Positions 1-5,947 of a stretch of 10,390 nucleotides of DNA are shown piece by piece. The DNA comes from JACQHJ01 sp038063075 (GTDB taxonomy: Bacteria > Patescibacteriota > Microgenomatia > Levybacterales > UBA12049): positions 1 through 10,390 of the forward strand of contig JBBTVW010000059.1 in NCBI GenBank assembly GCA_038063075.1, written 5' to 3'. The notes beneath the pieces are model-generated. The model worked only from the letters and a program-made list of their open reading frames with translations, ran no database searches and was not told the origin of the DNA. The position numbers and the translations under genes were made by a program. How positions within the stretch are numbered: the first letter of the stretch is position 1; every line of letters begins with the position of its first letter.

Positions 1-843
1 GATTAAGGAAAACACAAATGTTTTCTTATCTCCTAATATTTTTGTAATTTTAGGTAGGAATACAATTTGCGTAACTAATCCTACTACTCCAAAAAGAGTA
101 AATAATCCTGATATTTCATTAGCTGAAAGTCCCAGTGCTTTTACAGAAAATGGTTGGAAAGCATATAGAAGCATTCCAAATGAAAAAGAATAAACTAACA
201 TAATAAGAAGAGTTGTTCCAACATTTGGATCTATGGCTGCATGAACTAGTTTTGAGAAATCAAATAGTTTACCTTTTTTAACTTCTCCAATATGCTTATT
301 TGTTTCAGGAAGAAAAAGATAGGTTAGTATTACAGCAATAGTTGAAATAATTCCTGCAATAATAAATGGAACCGCAGCATCAATACCAACAGTTAAGGCT
401 GATATTGCTGGACCAAAAATAAAACCAAATCCAAATGATGCTCCTATTACGCCAAATCCTTTGGCTCTGTCTTTAGGCTTGGTTGTATCTGATATTACAG
501 CTGATGCTACTGGAATATTTCCTGCAGTAATTCCGTCCAATGCTCTGGCTAAGAATAAGATAATTGCATTTGGAGCAAATGCAGTCATAAAAAATGATAC
601 AGCAGTTCCTGCAATTGAAATCATTAGAAGAGGTCTTCTTCCATATTTATCAGATAATCTTCCAATAATAGGAGTTGCAAGAAACTGGCAAATAGAAAAA
701 AGAGAAAATAATAGGCCATTTTGAAAGTCAGATAATCCAAATTTTACAGAGTATGAATAAAGTATTGGAATAATAATTCCATATCCCAATGCATTAACAA
801 CAGCAATAAGAGCAATGATAAGTAAATTTCTATTTTTTAACAT
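1..843 (-). CDS. MFS transporter, TetA/DHA1-like, partial (C-terminus beyond window)
   Basis: Reading the minus strand from the ATG at 843 gives 281 codons without a stop, open at the left edge, so this is the N-terminal two thirds of a membrane transporter. The first helix is about residues 7-28. Residues 61-71 read GRLSDKYGRRP, the classic motif A of the loop between helices 2 and 3 in the major facilitator superfamily. The stretch LDGITAGNIPVASAVISD around helices 4-5 is typical of the TetA/multidrug proton-antiporter (DHA1) branch. Hydrophobic helices with short loops continue, followed by a charged central loop (PETNKHIGEVKKGK) between the two six-helix halves. The expected role is proton-coupled export of a drug-like or small molecule at the inner membrane; the substrate cannot be read. 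A TAAAAT box at 852-857 sits 8 bases before the ATG, a possible promoter without a good -35. The family call is firm. Confidence 0.9.
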   Translation of the reverse strand, partial: MLKNRNLLIIALIAVVNALGYGIIIPILYSYSVKFGLSDFQNGLLFSLFSICQFLATPIIGRLSDKYGRRPLLMISIAGTAVSFFMTAFAPNAIILFLARALDGITAGNIPVASAVISDTTKPKDRAKGFGVIGASFGFGFIFGPAISALTVGIDAAVPFIIAGIISTIAVILTYLFLPETNKHIGEVKKGKLFDFSKLVHAAIDPNVGTTLLIMLVYSFSFGMLLYAFQPFSVKALGLSANEISGLFTLFGVVGLVTQIVFLPKITKILGDKKTFVFSLI

Positions 844-929
844 GAACTATTATTTTACAGGACACATAACGCATTTTAAAAGCATTAAAACCATTTTAGG
901 TTTAAATACCTATTAAAAGGATTTGAACC

Positions 930-958
930 TTGAAAAAGTATTCCTATCCTTATATTAT
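930..958 (+). promoter_or_regulatory. Promoter of the HNH gene (near-leaderless)
   Basis: TTGAAA at 930-935 and TATTAT at 953-958 are separated by exactly 17 bases. The -10 box ends 6 bases before the ATG at 965, so transcription should start at or next to that ATG. An in-frame TTG at 923 lies upstream of the -35 box and would not be in this transcript, which argues for the start at 965. No Shine-Dalgarno sequence precedes 965. Confidence 0.6.
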
Positions 959-964
959 ATAAAT

Positions 965-1303
965 ATGCCATATAAAGATATATTAAAAAGGCGAGAGGCA
1001 CATAAAAGATATTATAGAAATAACTTATATAAATACTATATAAAAAACATAGAAAGAAAAAAGATGCTTGCTGTTTTTGTTAACGAGTTAAAGTATAAAC
1101 CGTGTAAAGATTGTGGTATTATTTATCCACCTTATGTAATGGATTTTGATTATATAAAGGGTCAGGAAAAATTAAATAGTGTAGCGAGATTAATACATAA
1201 TGGATGGTCAAAAGCAAAATTATTAGAGGAAATGGCAAAGTGCGATTTAGTTTGCGCTAATTGTCATAGAATAAGAACTTATAAAAGATTGAGAATGGGT
1301 TAA
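965..1303 (+). CDS. Small HNH endonuclease-like zinc protein
   Basis: This 112-residue protein starts MPYKDILKRREAHKRYY, a basic N-terminus typical of small HNH-like proteins common in Patescibacteria and phages. Two CxxC knuckles, C47-C50 and C97-C100, should bind a structural zinc. The segment CDLVCANCHRIRT (93-105) carries the expected N99 and H101 of the fold. The position usually written DFDH in relatives is DFDY here (residues 60-63), so the first catalytic histidine of the HNH motif appears to be tyrosine. It may be a weak nuclease, a nicking variant or only a DNA-binding protein. The ATG at 965 was chosen over the in-frame TTG at 923 because a good promoter lies between them. The stop codon directly abuts tRNA-Gln, so the two may share a transcript. 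The call rests on motif recognition only. Confidence 0.75.
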   Translation: MPYKDILKRREAHKRYYRNNLYKYYIKNIERKKMLAVFVNELKYKPCKDCGIIYPPYVMDFDYIKGQEKLNSVARLIHNGWSKAKLLEEMAKCDLVCANCHRIRTYKRLRMG

Positions 1304-1374
1304 TGCCGAGTCGTCTAATGGTAGGACACATCCCTCTGGAGGATGGTATTGGGGTTCGAGTCCCTGCTCGGCAG
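1304..1374 (+). tRNA. tRNA-Gln (anticodon CUG)
   Basis: A complete cloverleaf can be drawn. The acceptor stem TGCCGAG (1304-1310) pairs with CTCGGCA (1367-1373). The D stem is GTC/GAC, with AATGGTAG in its loop. The anticodon stem CATCC/GGATG (1329-1333/1341-1345) closes the loop CTCTGGA, giving anticodon CTG. The variable loop is short, and the T arm carries GTTCGAGTC. The U1-A72 pair and G73 agree with known bacterial glutamine identity elements. The CCA end is not encoded (the bases after G73 are CAA). The gene begins immediately after the stop codon of the HNH gene, so its 5' end may be released from a longer transcript by RNase P. A TATAAA at 1280-1285 inside the HNH gene could be an alternative -10 box, but no convincing -35 goes with it. 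Confidence 0.93.
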
Positions 1375-1498
1375 CAAGTACGTGCATCCTATCCTGACCG
1401 TGGTCCCTATTTAGCCTGATAAAGCTTTCTAAACCCCTCATTTCTTAGTCAAATATTTGAACCGTCTTGAGGCTAGAAAACTCTGTTTTTGTTATGGT

Positions 1499-1753
1499 TT
1501 AGTATTTGTAAATTTCTTTTCTATGTCCAACTCTCAAAATTACAATATTTTCATTGTCTATGTCAAATACAACTCTATAATTTCCAATTCTCCATCTATA
1601 AGTTCCAATGGATGAATTTGTTAGTTTCTTAGAAGTAGAGAGAGGGTCTTTGGAATATACTTCAATTTTTTTACCAACTCTTTTCCTAGCTACTATATCT
1701 AATTTTTTAATATCTTTATATGCAATATTAGTATATATAAGCTTGTAGGACAT
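1499..1753 (-). CDS. RelE/ParE-family toxin of a toxin-antitoxin pair
   Basis: This 84-residue basic protein has the usual length of RelE/ParE toxins. The central segment YRWRIGNYRVVFDID (52-66) and the ending ILRVGHRKEIYKY (72-84) are hallmarks of RelE-type mRNA interferases. In those families, conserved basic residues of this region help bind or cut mRNA at the ribosomal A site; R53, R60, H77 and R78 are the candidates here. Its ATG shares one base with the TAA of the upstream antitoxin gene, so the two are translationally coupled and antitoxin is made first. No clear intrinsic terminator follows. The opposing tRNA gene ends about 125 bases away, and that gap shows only a weak 5-bp hairpin (AAAAC/GTTTT near 1477). 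RelE and ParE-like subfamilies cannot be separated with certainty, but the RelE ribonuclease type is more likely. Confidence 0.88.
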   Translation of the reverse strand: MSYKLIYTNIAYKDIKKLDIVARKRVGKKIEVYSKDPLSTSKKLTNSSIGTYRWRIGNYRVVFDIDNENIVILRVGHRKEIYKY

Positions 1754-2001
1754 TAAATTTCTCCGAATATTTGTTCATGAGAAAATACATTTCCATTTTT
1801 ATAATCTTCTCTTGCTTTTTTTATGCTTTTAAGATAATCATTATTAGATAGTGCAAGTAAATCTTCAAACAAATCTATATTTACTAAAGCAGAAGTGATT
1901 TTACCTTTCTTAGCAACTAAAAGATAGTCTTTATCTCCGCTTATTTCATTTAATGCATCGGAGAGATTATTTCTTAAAACAGTAGCATTTACAATATTCA
2001 T
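1753..2001 (-). CDS. Phd/YefM-family antitoxin
   Basis: This 82-residue protein lies directly upstream of the toxin, with a one-base overlap of stop and start. The N-terminal part, VNATVLRNNLSDALNEI followed by YLLVAKKGKITSALVNIDLFEDLL, matches the Phd/YefM pattern: a DNA-binding N-terminus, a K/R-G turn, then a strand and a helix. The charged C-terminal tail (KSIKKAREDYKNGNVFSHEQI) should be the flexible toxin-binding segment. It is expected to neutralise the RelE-like toxin and, with it, repress their shared promoter. The palindromic sites just upstream fit this. The promoter lies so close to the ATG that the mRNA would have almost no 5' leader; a GGA six bases before the ATG would probably fall at or outside the transcript start. 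Confidence 0.85.
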   Translation of the reverse strand: MNIVNATVLRNNLSDALNEISGDKDYLLVAKKGKITSALVNIDLFEDLLALSNNDYLKSIKKAREDYKNGNVFSHEQIFGEI

Positions 2002-2011
2002 GTTAATTCCA

Positions 2012-2039
2012 ATTATACATTACAAATGTACATTGTCAA
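2012..2039 (-). promoter_or_regulatory. Toxin-antitoxin promoter with embedded operator
   Basis: On the minus strand, consensus-perfect TTGACA (2034-2039) and TATAAT (2012-2017) boxes are 16 bases apart. The spacer and box edges are covered by inverted half-sites: TACATT (2016-2021), AATGTA (2025-2030) and TACATT (2029-2034). The first two form a 6-bp dyad around ACA, and the last two form the perfect 10-bp palindrome AATGTACATT (2025-2034) with core TGTACA. YefM and Phd antitoxins are known to bind TGTACA-type palindromes, so this is the likely autoregulatory operator. The start of transcription should fall near 2005, four or so bases before the ATG. Confidence 0.8.
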
Positions 2040-2040
2040 G

Positions 2041-2305
2041 TAGTTAGTAATTATTAATTAGGTTTATATCGCACAACTCAAGATGTACTTTTTTTAAAAG
2101 ACACCTTTTCAGAATACCTGCAAAGCCAAAATGAATATGATTACTTTTCGAAGCCATAATATTAGACTAAACTCAAAATTAATAATTGTCAATTAAAAAC
2201 GTAAGAGGTAACAAATTATAATATTGGAAAGAAAAGTTATAGGTATAAGAGAGATCTACATAAGGGGTTTTAGTTTAGGCTGTAAATTGAGTTTGTTAAG
2301 TAGTT
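2041..2305. other. Intergenic stretch without a supported gene
   Basis: This AT-rich stretch lies between the toxin-antitoxin promoter and the stop of the 313-residue protein gene. Reading all frames, I see only very short open frames, such as 21 codons from about 2130, with no coding character. AATTGTCAATT (2185-2195) is a short palindrome. A TATAAT occurs at 2217-2222 on the plus strand, but no -35 box is at the right distance and no plus-strand gene follows. There is no hairpin plus T-run that would act as a terminator for the minus-strand gene entering from the right. Confidence 0.5.
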
Positions 2306-3247
2306 TTATGGAGTTTGAAAGTTTTCATATATGACTTCTTCTATAGCTTCAAAATTATCCTTAGTTCTAATAGAAAGCCTAGCAAGTCCTACACCAACTG
2401 CTATTGAGCCAAGTGCTATTAATGCTTTTCCAATATCGCCATTCTCAAATGAAGATAGAAATGTATATATTCCACCTAGGCCAAATAAGCTTGCTCCAGC
2501 AGCTTCAGCTGAGTATTTAATACCTTCGCCAACGCCTTTTGCGTCTAATGCTTCATAAACTGTTTGTGTTCCCTCTGTTTTAGTTTTTTCTGCAAATTGT
2601 TGAGCTTCTGCAATTTTTTTTGCATGACTTTCAGCAGTTACATTAGCAAAAGAATTTACTAAAGCACTTACTCTTCCACTTCTAGGAGTTACTATATCTT
2701 CTTCTGATTTGTCAAAAATTATTGTAATTTCACCAGAATCTATTCTTTCCCTCTCAGTTATTTGCTCAGGGGTAAGAAATTGTTCTCCTAAGGCAGTAAG
2801 AACACTCATCGTTTTTGCTGTTGGAAACCCTGTAAAGTTAAACATGAGATAATTTTCATCATCGGTAGCTCCAGAAGTTAATATAGAATGTCCCTCCCTA
2901 TCTGTTAAATCTTCAATACCTATTTGTCTTGCAAGTGAACGTATGGCATCAGGATTAGGCGTTGTATCCATATAATAGCCAGGTAAAACATGTCCTTCAT
3001 CATCTGTCATGCCTATTTGTCTTCTAAGTTTATCTAAATCCAATGTTTTGGGTACAGATCTTAGTAAAGAGTAGCTTACTTTTGCTTCGTTTCCTCCTAT
3101 ATCATGTCCCAATAAAACTTGCCAGCCAATCATTACCATACTTGGTGGATATATTTCGGGGTCAGCGAACCTTAGTTCATCAAAAGTCATTCCTACAGGC
3201 AATTGTGGTGGTGTTTTTTTTCGTCTTTCTGCTGGGTGTGCTGGCAT
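2306..3247 (-). CDS. Hypothetical protein with internal repeat and hydrophobic C-terminus
   Basis: I do not recognise this 313-residue protein. The N-terminus is basic and proline-rich (PAHPAERRKKTPPQLP), with no signal peptide. A motif occurs twice: LRRQIGMTDDEGHVL (74-88) and LARQIGIEDLTDREGHSIL (105-123). Both share R-Q-I-G and D-x-E-G-H, so this is an internal duplication of about 32 residues. Residues 204-234 are charged and probably helical. Residues 249-266 and 272-292 are glycine- and alanine-rich hydrophobic segments separated by the short polar turn SFENGD, resembling a helical hairpin in a membrane. The composition (more D, E, T, P and R, fewer K and N) differs from its neighbours, which could reflect transfer or a different cellular role. 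It has its own promoter in the 73-base gap after glutamate dehydrogenase, so it is not simply the tail of that transcript. The start at 3247 is the first ATG after the promoter. Confidence 0.75.
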   Translation of the reverse strand: MPAHPAERRKKTPPQLPVGMTFDELRFADPEIYPPSMVMIGWQVLLGHDIGGNEAKVSYSLLRSVPKTLDLDKLRRQIGMTDDEGHVLPGYYMDTTPNPDAIRSLARQIGIEDLTDREGHSILTSGATDDENYLMFNFTGFPTAKTMSVLTALGEQFLTPEQITERERIDSGEITIIFDKSEEDIVTPRSGRVSALVNSFANVTAESHAKKIAEAQQFAEKTKTEGTQTVYEALDAKGVGEGIKYSAEAAGASLFGLGGIYTFLSSFENGDIGKALIALGSIAVGVGLARLSIRTKDNFEAIEEVIYENFQTP

Positions 3248-3277
3248 AAAATAAATCTCTGGACAGAAGATTCATAG

Positions 3278-3305
3278 ATAATATCATATTAATTTGTGGC
3301 GTCAA
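3278..3305 (-). promoter_or_regulatory. Extended -10 promoter of the 313-residue protein gene
   Basis: On the minus strand, TTGACG (3300-3305) is followed after 16 bases by TATTAT (3278-3283). TG lies one base upstream of the -10 box (3285-3286), making an extended -10 element. Thirty bases separate the -10 box from the ATG at 3247, leaving a leader of about 23 bases with only a weak AGAG as possible ribosome site. Unlike several other promoters in this window, this one gives a real leader. Confidence 0.65.
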
Positions 3306-3320
3306 GAGGAAGTAAATTTA

Positions 3321-4619
3321 TTATTTATTTTCTTTAGTTATCCTTTGTAGAGCTAGGATATAGGCTGCTTCTCTTAAGCTACAGTTATATTTTTTAGATA
3401 TTTTAAATACTTCTTCTGTTGATTTTTCCATTTTAACTTCTAATTTTTTAAATACTTCTTCTTTAGTCCATTTCTCATTATGAATATTTTGATACCATTC
3501 AAAATAACTTACAGCGACTCCGCCTGAATTAGCTAAGATATCTGGAATAATGGTAACATTTTTCTTTCTTAATATTTCATCTGCCTCGCTTGTCGTTGGT
3601 CCATTTGCCATTTCAAGAATTATTTTTGCCTTAATATCAATTGCATTTTCTTTAGTAATTGAATTTTCTAGTGCAGCAGGTACAACAATATCAACAGGAA
3701 GAGTTAATACTTTTTCTGAATCAATACTTTTTCCTCCTAAGTTTTTCATATTCTTTAGATCACAAACAGAATCTATGCAATAGCATCCTGCTAGGAGTCC
3801 TTTTTCTTTTTTACATTTTTCTACCTCATCAATATCTTTTATTCCATTTGGAATATAAAGACCGCCTTTTGAATCAGATAATGCAACTATTATAAATCCT
3901 TCTTTTTGTAGGAATTTAGCTAGGAAGATTCCAACATTACCAAATCCTTGAATAGCTACTGTCATTCCTTTAGGATTTTTGCCTAGTTTTTTTAAAGTAT
4001 TAAGTAGGGAATAAACGCCACCAAGTCCAGTTGCTTCAGTCCTGCCTAAAGATCCCCCGTTATCAAGAGGCTTACCTGTTACTACTGCTAAGGTTTTTTT
4101 ACCAACAATTTTGCTGTATTCATCTACTATCCAACCCATAATTTTAGGGTTTGTGTTTACATCAGGAGCTGGGACATCTGTATTGGGTCCAATAACAGAA
4201 GCGATTTTTCTAACAAAGAGACGAGTTAGGCTTTCAAGCTCTTTTTCAGTTAGAGGTTTTGGATCAACTGTAATTCCTCCTTTTCCTCCTCCAAATGGAA
4301 CATCAATTACAGCATTTTTCATAGTCATCCAAAAAGACAAGGCTTTTACTTCATCCATGTCTACGTTTGGATGGAATCTGAGTCCTCCTTTATATGGACC
4401 TCTTATATTATTATGTTGAACTCTGTATCCAGAAAATACTTTTATTTCTCCTTTTTGAGTTTTTAGAGGAAGTGACACTTCTATTATTCGATCAGGGTTT
4501 AAAAGTTGTTGATAGAGCATTTCGTTAAGTGAAATCTTATCTGCAGCGATTTTTAATTGATTCTTGGCTCTTTCCCAAGGGTTATTGTTTGTCTTTTCAC
4601 TAGTAGTTTTCTTACCCAT
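3321..4619 (-). CDS. gdhA: Glutamate dehydrogenase (Glu/Leu/Phe/Val dehydrogenase family)
   Basis: This cytoplasmic enzyme interconverts glutamate with 2-oxoglutarate and ammonia using NAD(P). Numbering from the ATG at 4619 (432 residues, normal for the family), the substrate domain shows GPYKGGLRFHP (around K77), PFGGGKGGI with catalytic lysine K113, and PAPDVNT with the conserved catalytic aspartate D153. The nucleotide domain has GFGNVG (225-230) with an acidic D249 at the end of the next strand, then VPAALEN and EMANGPTTSEAD. An in-frame TTG at 4646 would add nine residues. I prefer 4619 because an extended -10 box (TGATACAAT) ends 7 bases before it, which places the mRNA start at that ATG. 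An unusual cluster of four cysteines (C269, C279, C281, C286) sits in the nucleotide domain. The gene is divergent from a Crp/Fnr regulator, a plausible controller. Glutamate is the best guess; leucine or phenylalanine cannot be excluded. Confidence 0.93.
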   Translation of the reverse strand: MGKKTTSEKTNNNPWERAKNQLKIAADKISLNEMLYQQLLNPDRIIEVSLPLKTQKGEIKVFSGYRVQHNNIRGPYKGGLRFHPNVDMDEVKALSFWMTMKNAVIDVPFGGGKGGITVDPKPLTEKELESLTRLFVRKIASVIGPNTDVPAPDVNTNPKIMGWIVDEYSKIVGKKTLAVVTGKPLDNGGSLGRTEATGLGGVYSLLNTLKKLGKNPKGMTVAIQGFGNVGIFLAKFLQKEGFIIVALSDSKGGLYIPNGIKDIDEVEKCKKEKGLLAGCYCIDSVCDLKNMKNLGGKSIDSEKVLTLPVDIVVPAALENSITKENAIDIKAKIILEMANGPTTSEADEILRKKNVTIIPDILANSGGVAVSYFEWYQNIHNEKWTKEEVFKKLEVKMEKSTEEVFKISKKYNCSLREAAYILALQRITKENK

Positions 4620-4626
4620 AGAAGAT

Positions 4627-4635
4627 ATTGTATCA
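4627..4635 (-). promoter_or_regulatory. Extended -10 element of gdhA (leaderless)
   Basis: On the minus strand, TG (4634-4635), one base, then TACAAT (4627-4632) form an extended -10 element. No good -35 box lies 16-18 bases upstream, as is often tolerated for this promoter type. Seven bases separate it from the ATG at 4619, so the transcript should begin at the start codon. A second TATAAT (4660-4665) further upstream could be an alternative -10 box. Confidence 0.5.
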
Positions 4636-4669
4636 TGTCTTTTCAAGTCTTTGTTGTTGATTATAAAAT

Positions 4670-4707
4670 GACTTATAGTCTATAATAGATCAGCTATACT
4701 ATAATAG
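4670..4707. repeat. Short palindrome and direct repeats between gdhA and the Crp-like gene
   Basis: The divergent gap carries the dyad GACT-TAT-AGTC (4670-4680) and two copies of CTATAATAG (4680-4688 and 4699-4707) with starts 19 bases apart, close to two helical turns. ATAG-ATCAG-CTAT sits between the copies. Such spaced repeats between divergent genes are typical of operator arrays, and the neighbouring Crp/Fnr-type protein is the natural candidate binder. AT-rich chance similarity is the alternative, and the CTATAATAG copies also resemble -10 boxes. Confidence 0.45.
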
Positions 4708-4761
4708 TAGAATACATTATTTACTTTTTTGATAGAATAGCATTATTAAATTTAAGATTAT

Positions 4762-5406
4762 ATGAATTCACATATAACTGAAAAAATAGATAAATTTTTC
4801 TCTCAATTTTTTAAGGTAAGTTTTAGTAAAGGAGAAATAATTCTTCGCCCCGATGGAAAAATTAAAAATATCTTTTTATTAAAAAAAGGAAGTGTAAGAA
4901 TGTATGTTGTTTCAGATGATGGTCAGGAGGTAACTTTACATATTTTTAGACCTGGGGCATATTTCCCAATAATGTTATCTTTAAGCGATCAATACGATAA
5001 ACATTATTTTGAAGCAATAGACGAAGTTGAGGCCATAAAAGCCCCAGTTGAAAAAGTAATTGAGTTTATAAAAAGCGATACGGAAGTCTTATTTGATTTA
5101 ACAACTCGTTTTTCATATGCGATTTCCGGTCTTACATTAAGAATAGAAACAATGGCTTTTGAGGATGCATATAATAGAGTAGCAAATCTTTTGCTTTATC
5201 TTTCTCAAAAATTTGGAGAAGAAACAGAGGATAAAACTATCATCAACATATCTTTACAGCATGATGATATAGCCAACTGGGTAGGTATTAGAAGAGAAAC
5301 TGTAAGTAGGCAATTTGAAAAAATGCATAAAGAGGGAATCTTAGAAAATAATAATAAAAAGTTAGTTATTAATGTTGCAAAACTAAAAGATACGCTTAAT
5401 AATTAA
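4762..5406 (+). CDS. Crp/Fnr-family transcriptional regulator
   Basis: The 214 residues match the normal length of the family. The N-terminal part (about 10-110) is a cyclic-nucleotide-binding-like beta roll: GEIILRPDGKIKNIFLLKKGSVRMYVVS, then EVTLHIFRPGAYFPIMLSL. A long dimerisation helix follows (about 112-150). A winged helix-turn-helix covers about 164-205, with LQHDDIANWVGIRRETVSRQFEKMHKEGIL containing the recognition helix RRETVSRQF. The protein has no cysteine, so it is not an Fe-S oxygen sensor like FNR. The R-S/T contact motif for cAMP phosphate is absent, so cAMP binding is unlikely and the effector is unknown. It is divergent from gdhA across a repeat-bearing gap and may regulate it and itself. 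A weak promoter, TTTACT (4720-4725) and TATTAA (4744-4749), could serve it. No strong ribosome site precedes the ATG. Confidence 0.88.
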   Translation: MNSHITEKIDKFFSQFFKVSFSKGEIILRPDGKIKNIFLLKKGSVRMYVVSDDGQEVTLHIFRPGAYFPIMLSLSDQYDKHYFEAIDEVEAIKAPVEKVIEFIKSDTEVLFDLTTRFSYAISGLTLRIETMAFEDAYNRVANLLLYLSQKFGEETEDKTIINISLQHDDIANWVGIRRETVSRQFEKMHKEGILENNNKKLVINVAKLKDTLNN

Positions 5407-5421
5407 TGCCTCATTTAATTC

Positions 5422-5443
5422 TAATAATCTAGGGTGATTATTA
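5422..5443. repeat. Hairpin downstream of the Crp-like gene
   Basis: TAATAATC (5422-5429) and GATTATTA (5436-5443) form a perfect 8-bp stem with loop TAGGGT, starting 15 bases after the stop codon. The position suits a transcription terminator, but the stem has one G-C pair and no T-run follows (the next bases are TCACTGACTC), so termination would be weak. It could instead be a binding site or an mRNA-stabilising end. Confidence 0.4.
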
Positions 5444-5570
5444 TCACTGACTCTTCTTAAGTAGGTTGCTAGTATTTAAATACATTAGCTCTGTATTTTT
5501 ATGATTAAAAAGTGGGGGGTAATGGGCAAGCAATCAATACTTATTAAGGTTAAGAAAATTCAATATAGTT

Positions 5571-5600
5571 TTTGTGATAATTTTGATAAATTATCACAAA
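5571..5600. repeat. Perfect 13-bp inverted repeat with 4-base loop
   Basis: TTTGTGATAATTT (5571-5583) and AAATTATCACAAA (5588-5600) are exact reverse complements around the loop TGAT. This is the strongest hairpin in the window. It lies between the Crp-like gene and the convergent two-gene unit ending at 5653, where a bidirectional terminator is expected, although there is no clean T-run on either side. The outer parts contain TGTGA and TCACA, the half-sites bound by Crp, but 16 bases apart instead of the usual 6. It may be a terminator, an operator with widened spacing, or the core of a small RNA. Confidence 0.7.
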
Positions 5601-5652
5601 GAGATAAGTATACATTCCTACATCTAGATAATATTGGAAAACATCATTAAAG

Positions 5653-5946
5653 CTATTTCTTTTTTCTCTTCTTTTCTTCTAAATATTTTTTTGCCATTAA
5701 GCTATATCCACCGAAAATTACACCAAAACCAATAATTATTCCTGAGGAGATAAAATCATATTTAAGTTGTGAGTTAACTAATACGAAATATGGCTTAGAA
5801 TCTTCCTTTTGTACATATTTACCATCAGGCGTTAAGTTGGTTAGTGTAATAAATATACTAAATATTAAATATAATACCCAGATAATAATCCAAGAAGCAA
5901 AAATATAAAAAGGATAGTTATTTGATTTATTAGGTAACTTTATCAT
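5653..5946 (-). CDS. Small two-helix membrane protein
   Basis: I do not recognise a family. From the ATG at 5946 the product has 97 residues, with hydrophobic helices at about 14-36 (FYIFASWIIIWVLYLIFSIF) and 67-85 (SSGIIIGFGVIFGGYSLMA). A polar loop of about 30 residues separates them, and the tail KKYLEEKKRKKK is strongly basic and so probably cytoplasmic. That places both ends inside and the loop outside. The ATG lies one base after the stop of the excalibur gene, indicating an operon. A GTG at 5967, overlapping the upstream gene by 20 bases and preceded by GGAA, is an alternative start adding seven residues. The gene ends with TAG, unlike the TAA used by the other complete genes here. It may be a partner of the excalibur protein, but that is only inferred from the arrangement. 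Confidence 0.7.
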   Translation of the reverse strand: MIKLPNKSNNYPFYIFASWIIIWVLYLIFSIFITLTNLTPDGKYVQKEDSKPYFVLVNSQLKYDFISSGIIIGFGVIFGGYSLMAKKYLEEKKRKKK

Positions 5947-5947
5947 T

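Noticed and set aside
461..724. 87-codon plus-strand open frame opposite the MFS transporter
   Set aside because: The minus strand encodes unmistakable transporter motifs throughout this interval, so this is an antisense shadow.
923..964. Upstream TTG start for the HNH gene
   Set aside because: TTGAAA and TATTAT promoter boxes lie between this TTG and the ATG at 965, and the extra residues do not resemble the family's N-terminus, which begins MPYKD.
1379..1385. TACGTGC after tRNA-Gln, the reverse complement of GCACGTA found twice near the transposase
   Set aside because: Seven matching bases over a 10-kb window can arise by chance, and no longer similarity surrounds them, so I do not treat it as an attachment site.
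1247..1441. 64-codon minus-strand open frame
   Set aside because: It runs antisense through tRNA-Gln and the end of the HNH gene and shows no protein-like features.
1375..1498. Possible bidirectional terminator between tRNA-Gln and the toxin gene
   Set aside because: Only a 5-bp AAAAC/GTTTT hairpin with a short T-run is present, too weak to call as a terminator.
3043..3249. Hydrophobic plus-strand open frame opposite the 313-residue protein
   Set aside because: It is antisense to a longer frame that has a good promoter; the hydrophobicity is a mirror effect of the opposite strand's codons.
4620..4646. TTG start extending glutamate dehydrogenase by nine residues
   Set aside because: The extended -10 element falls inside this segment, and the added residues are not part of the family's conserved region.
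5501..5650. 49-codon open frame starting MIKKWGVMGKQS on the plus strand
   Set aside because: It runs through the perfect 13-bp inverted repeat, has no promoter at a sensible distance and no clear family resemblance. The structured DNA explains the region better than a protein.
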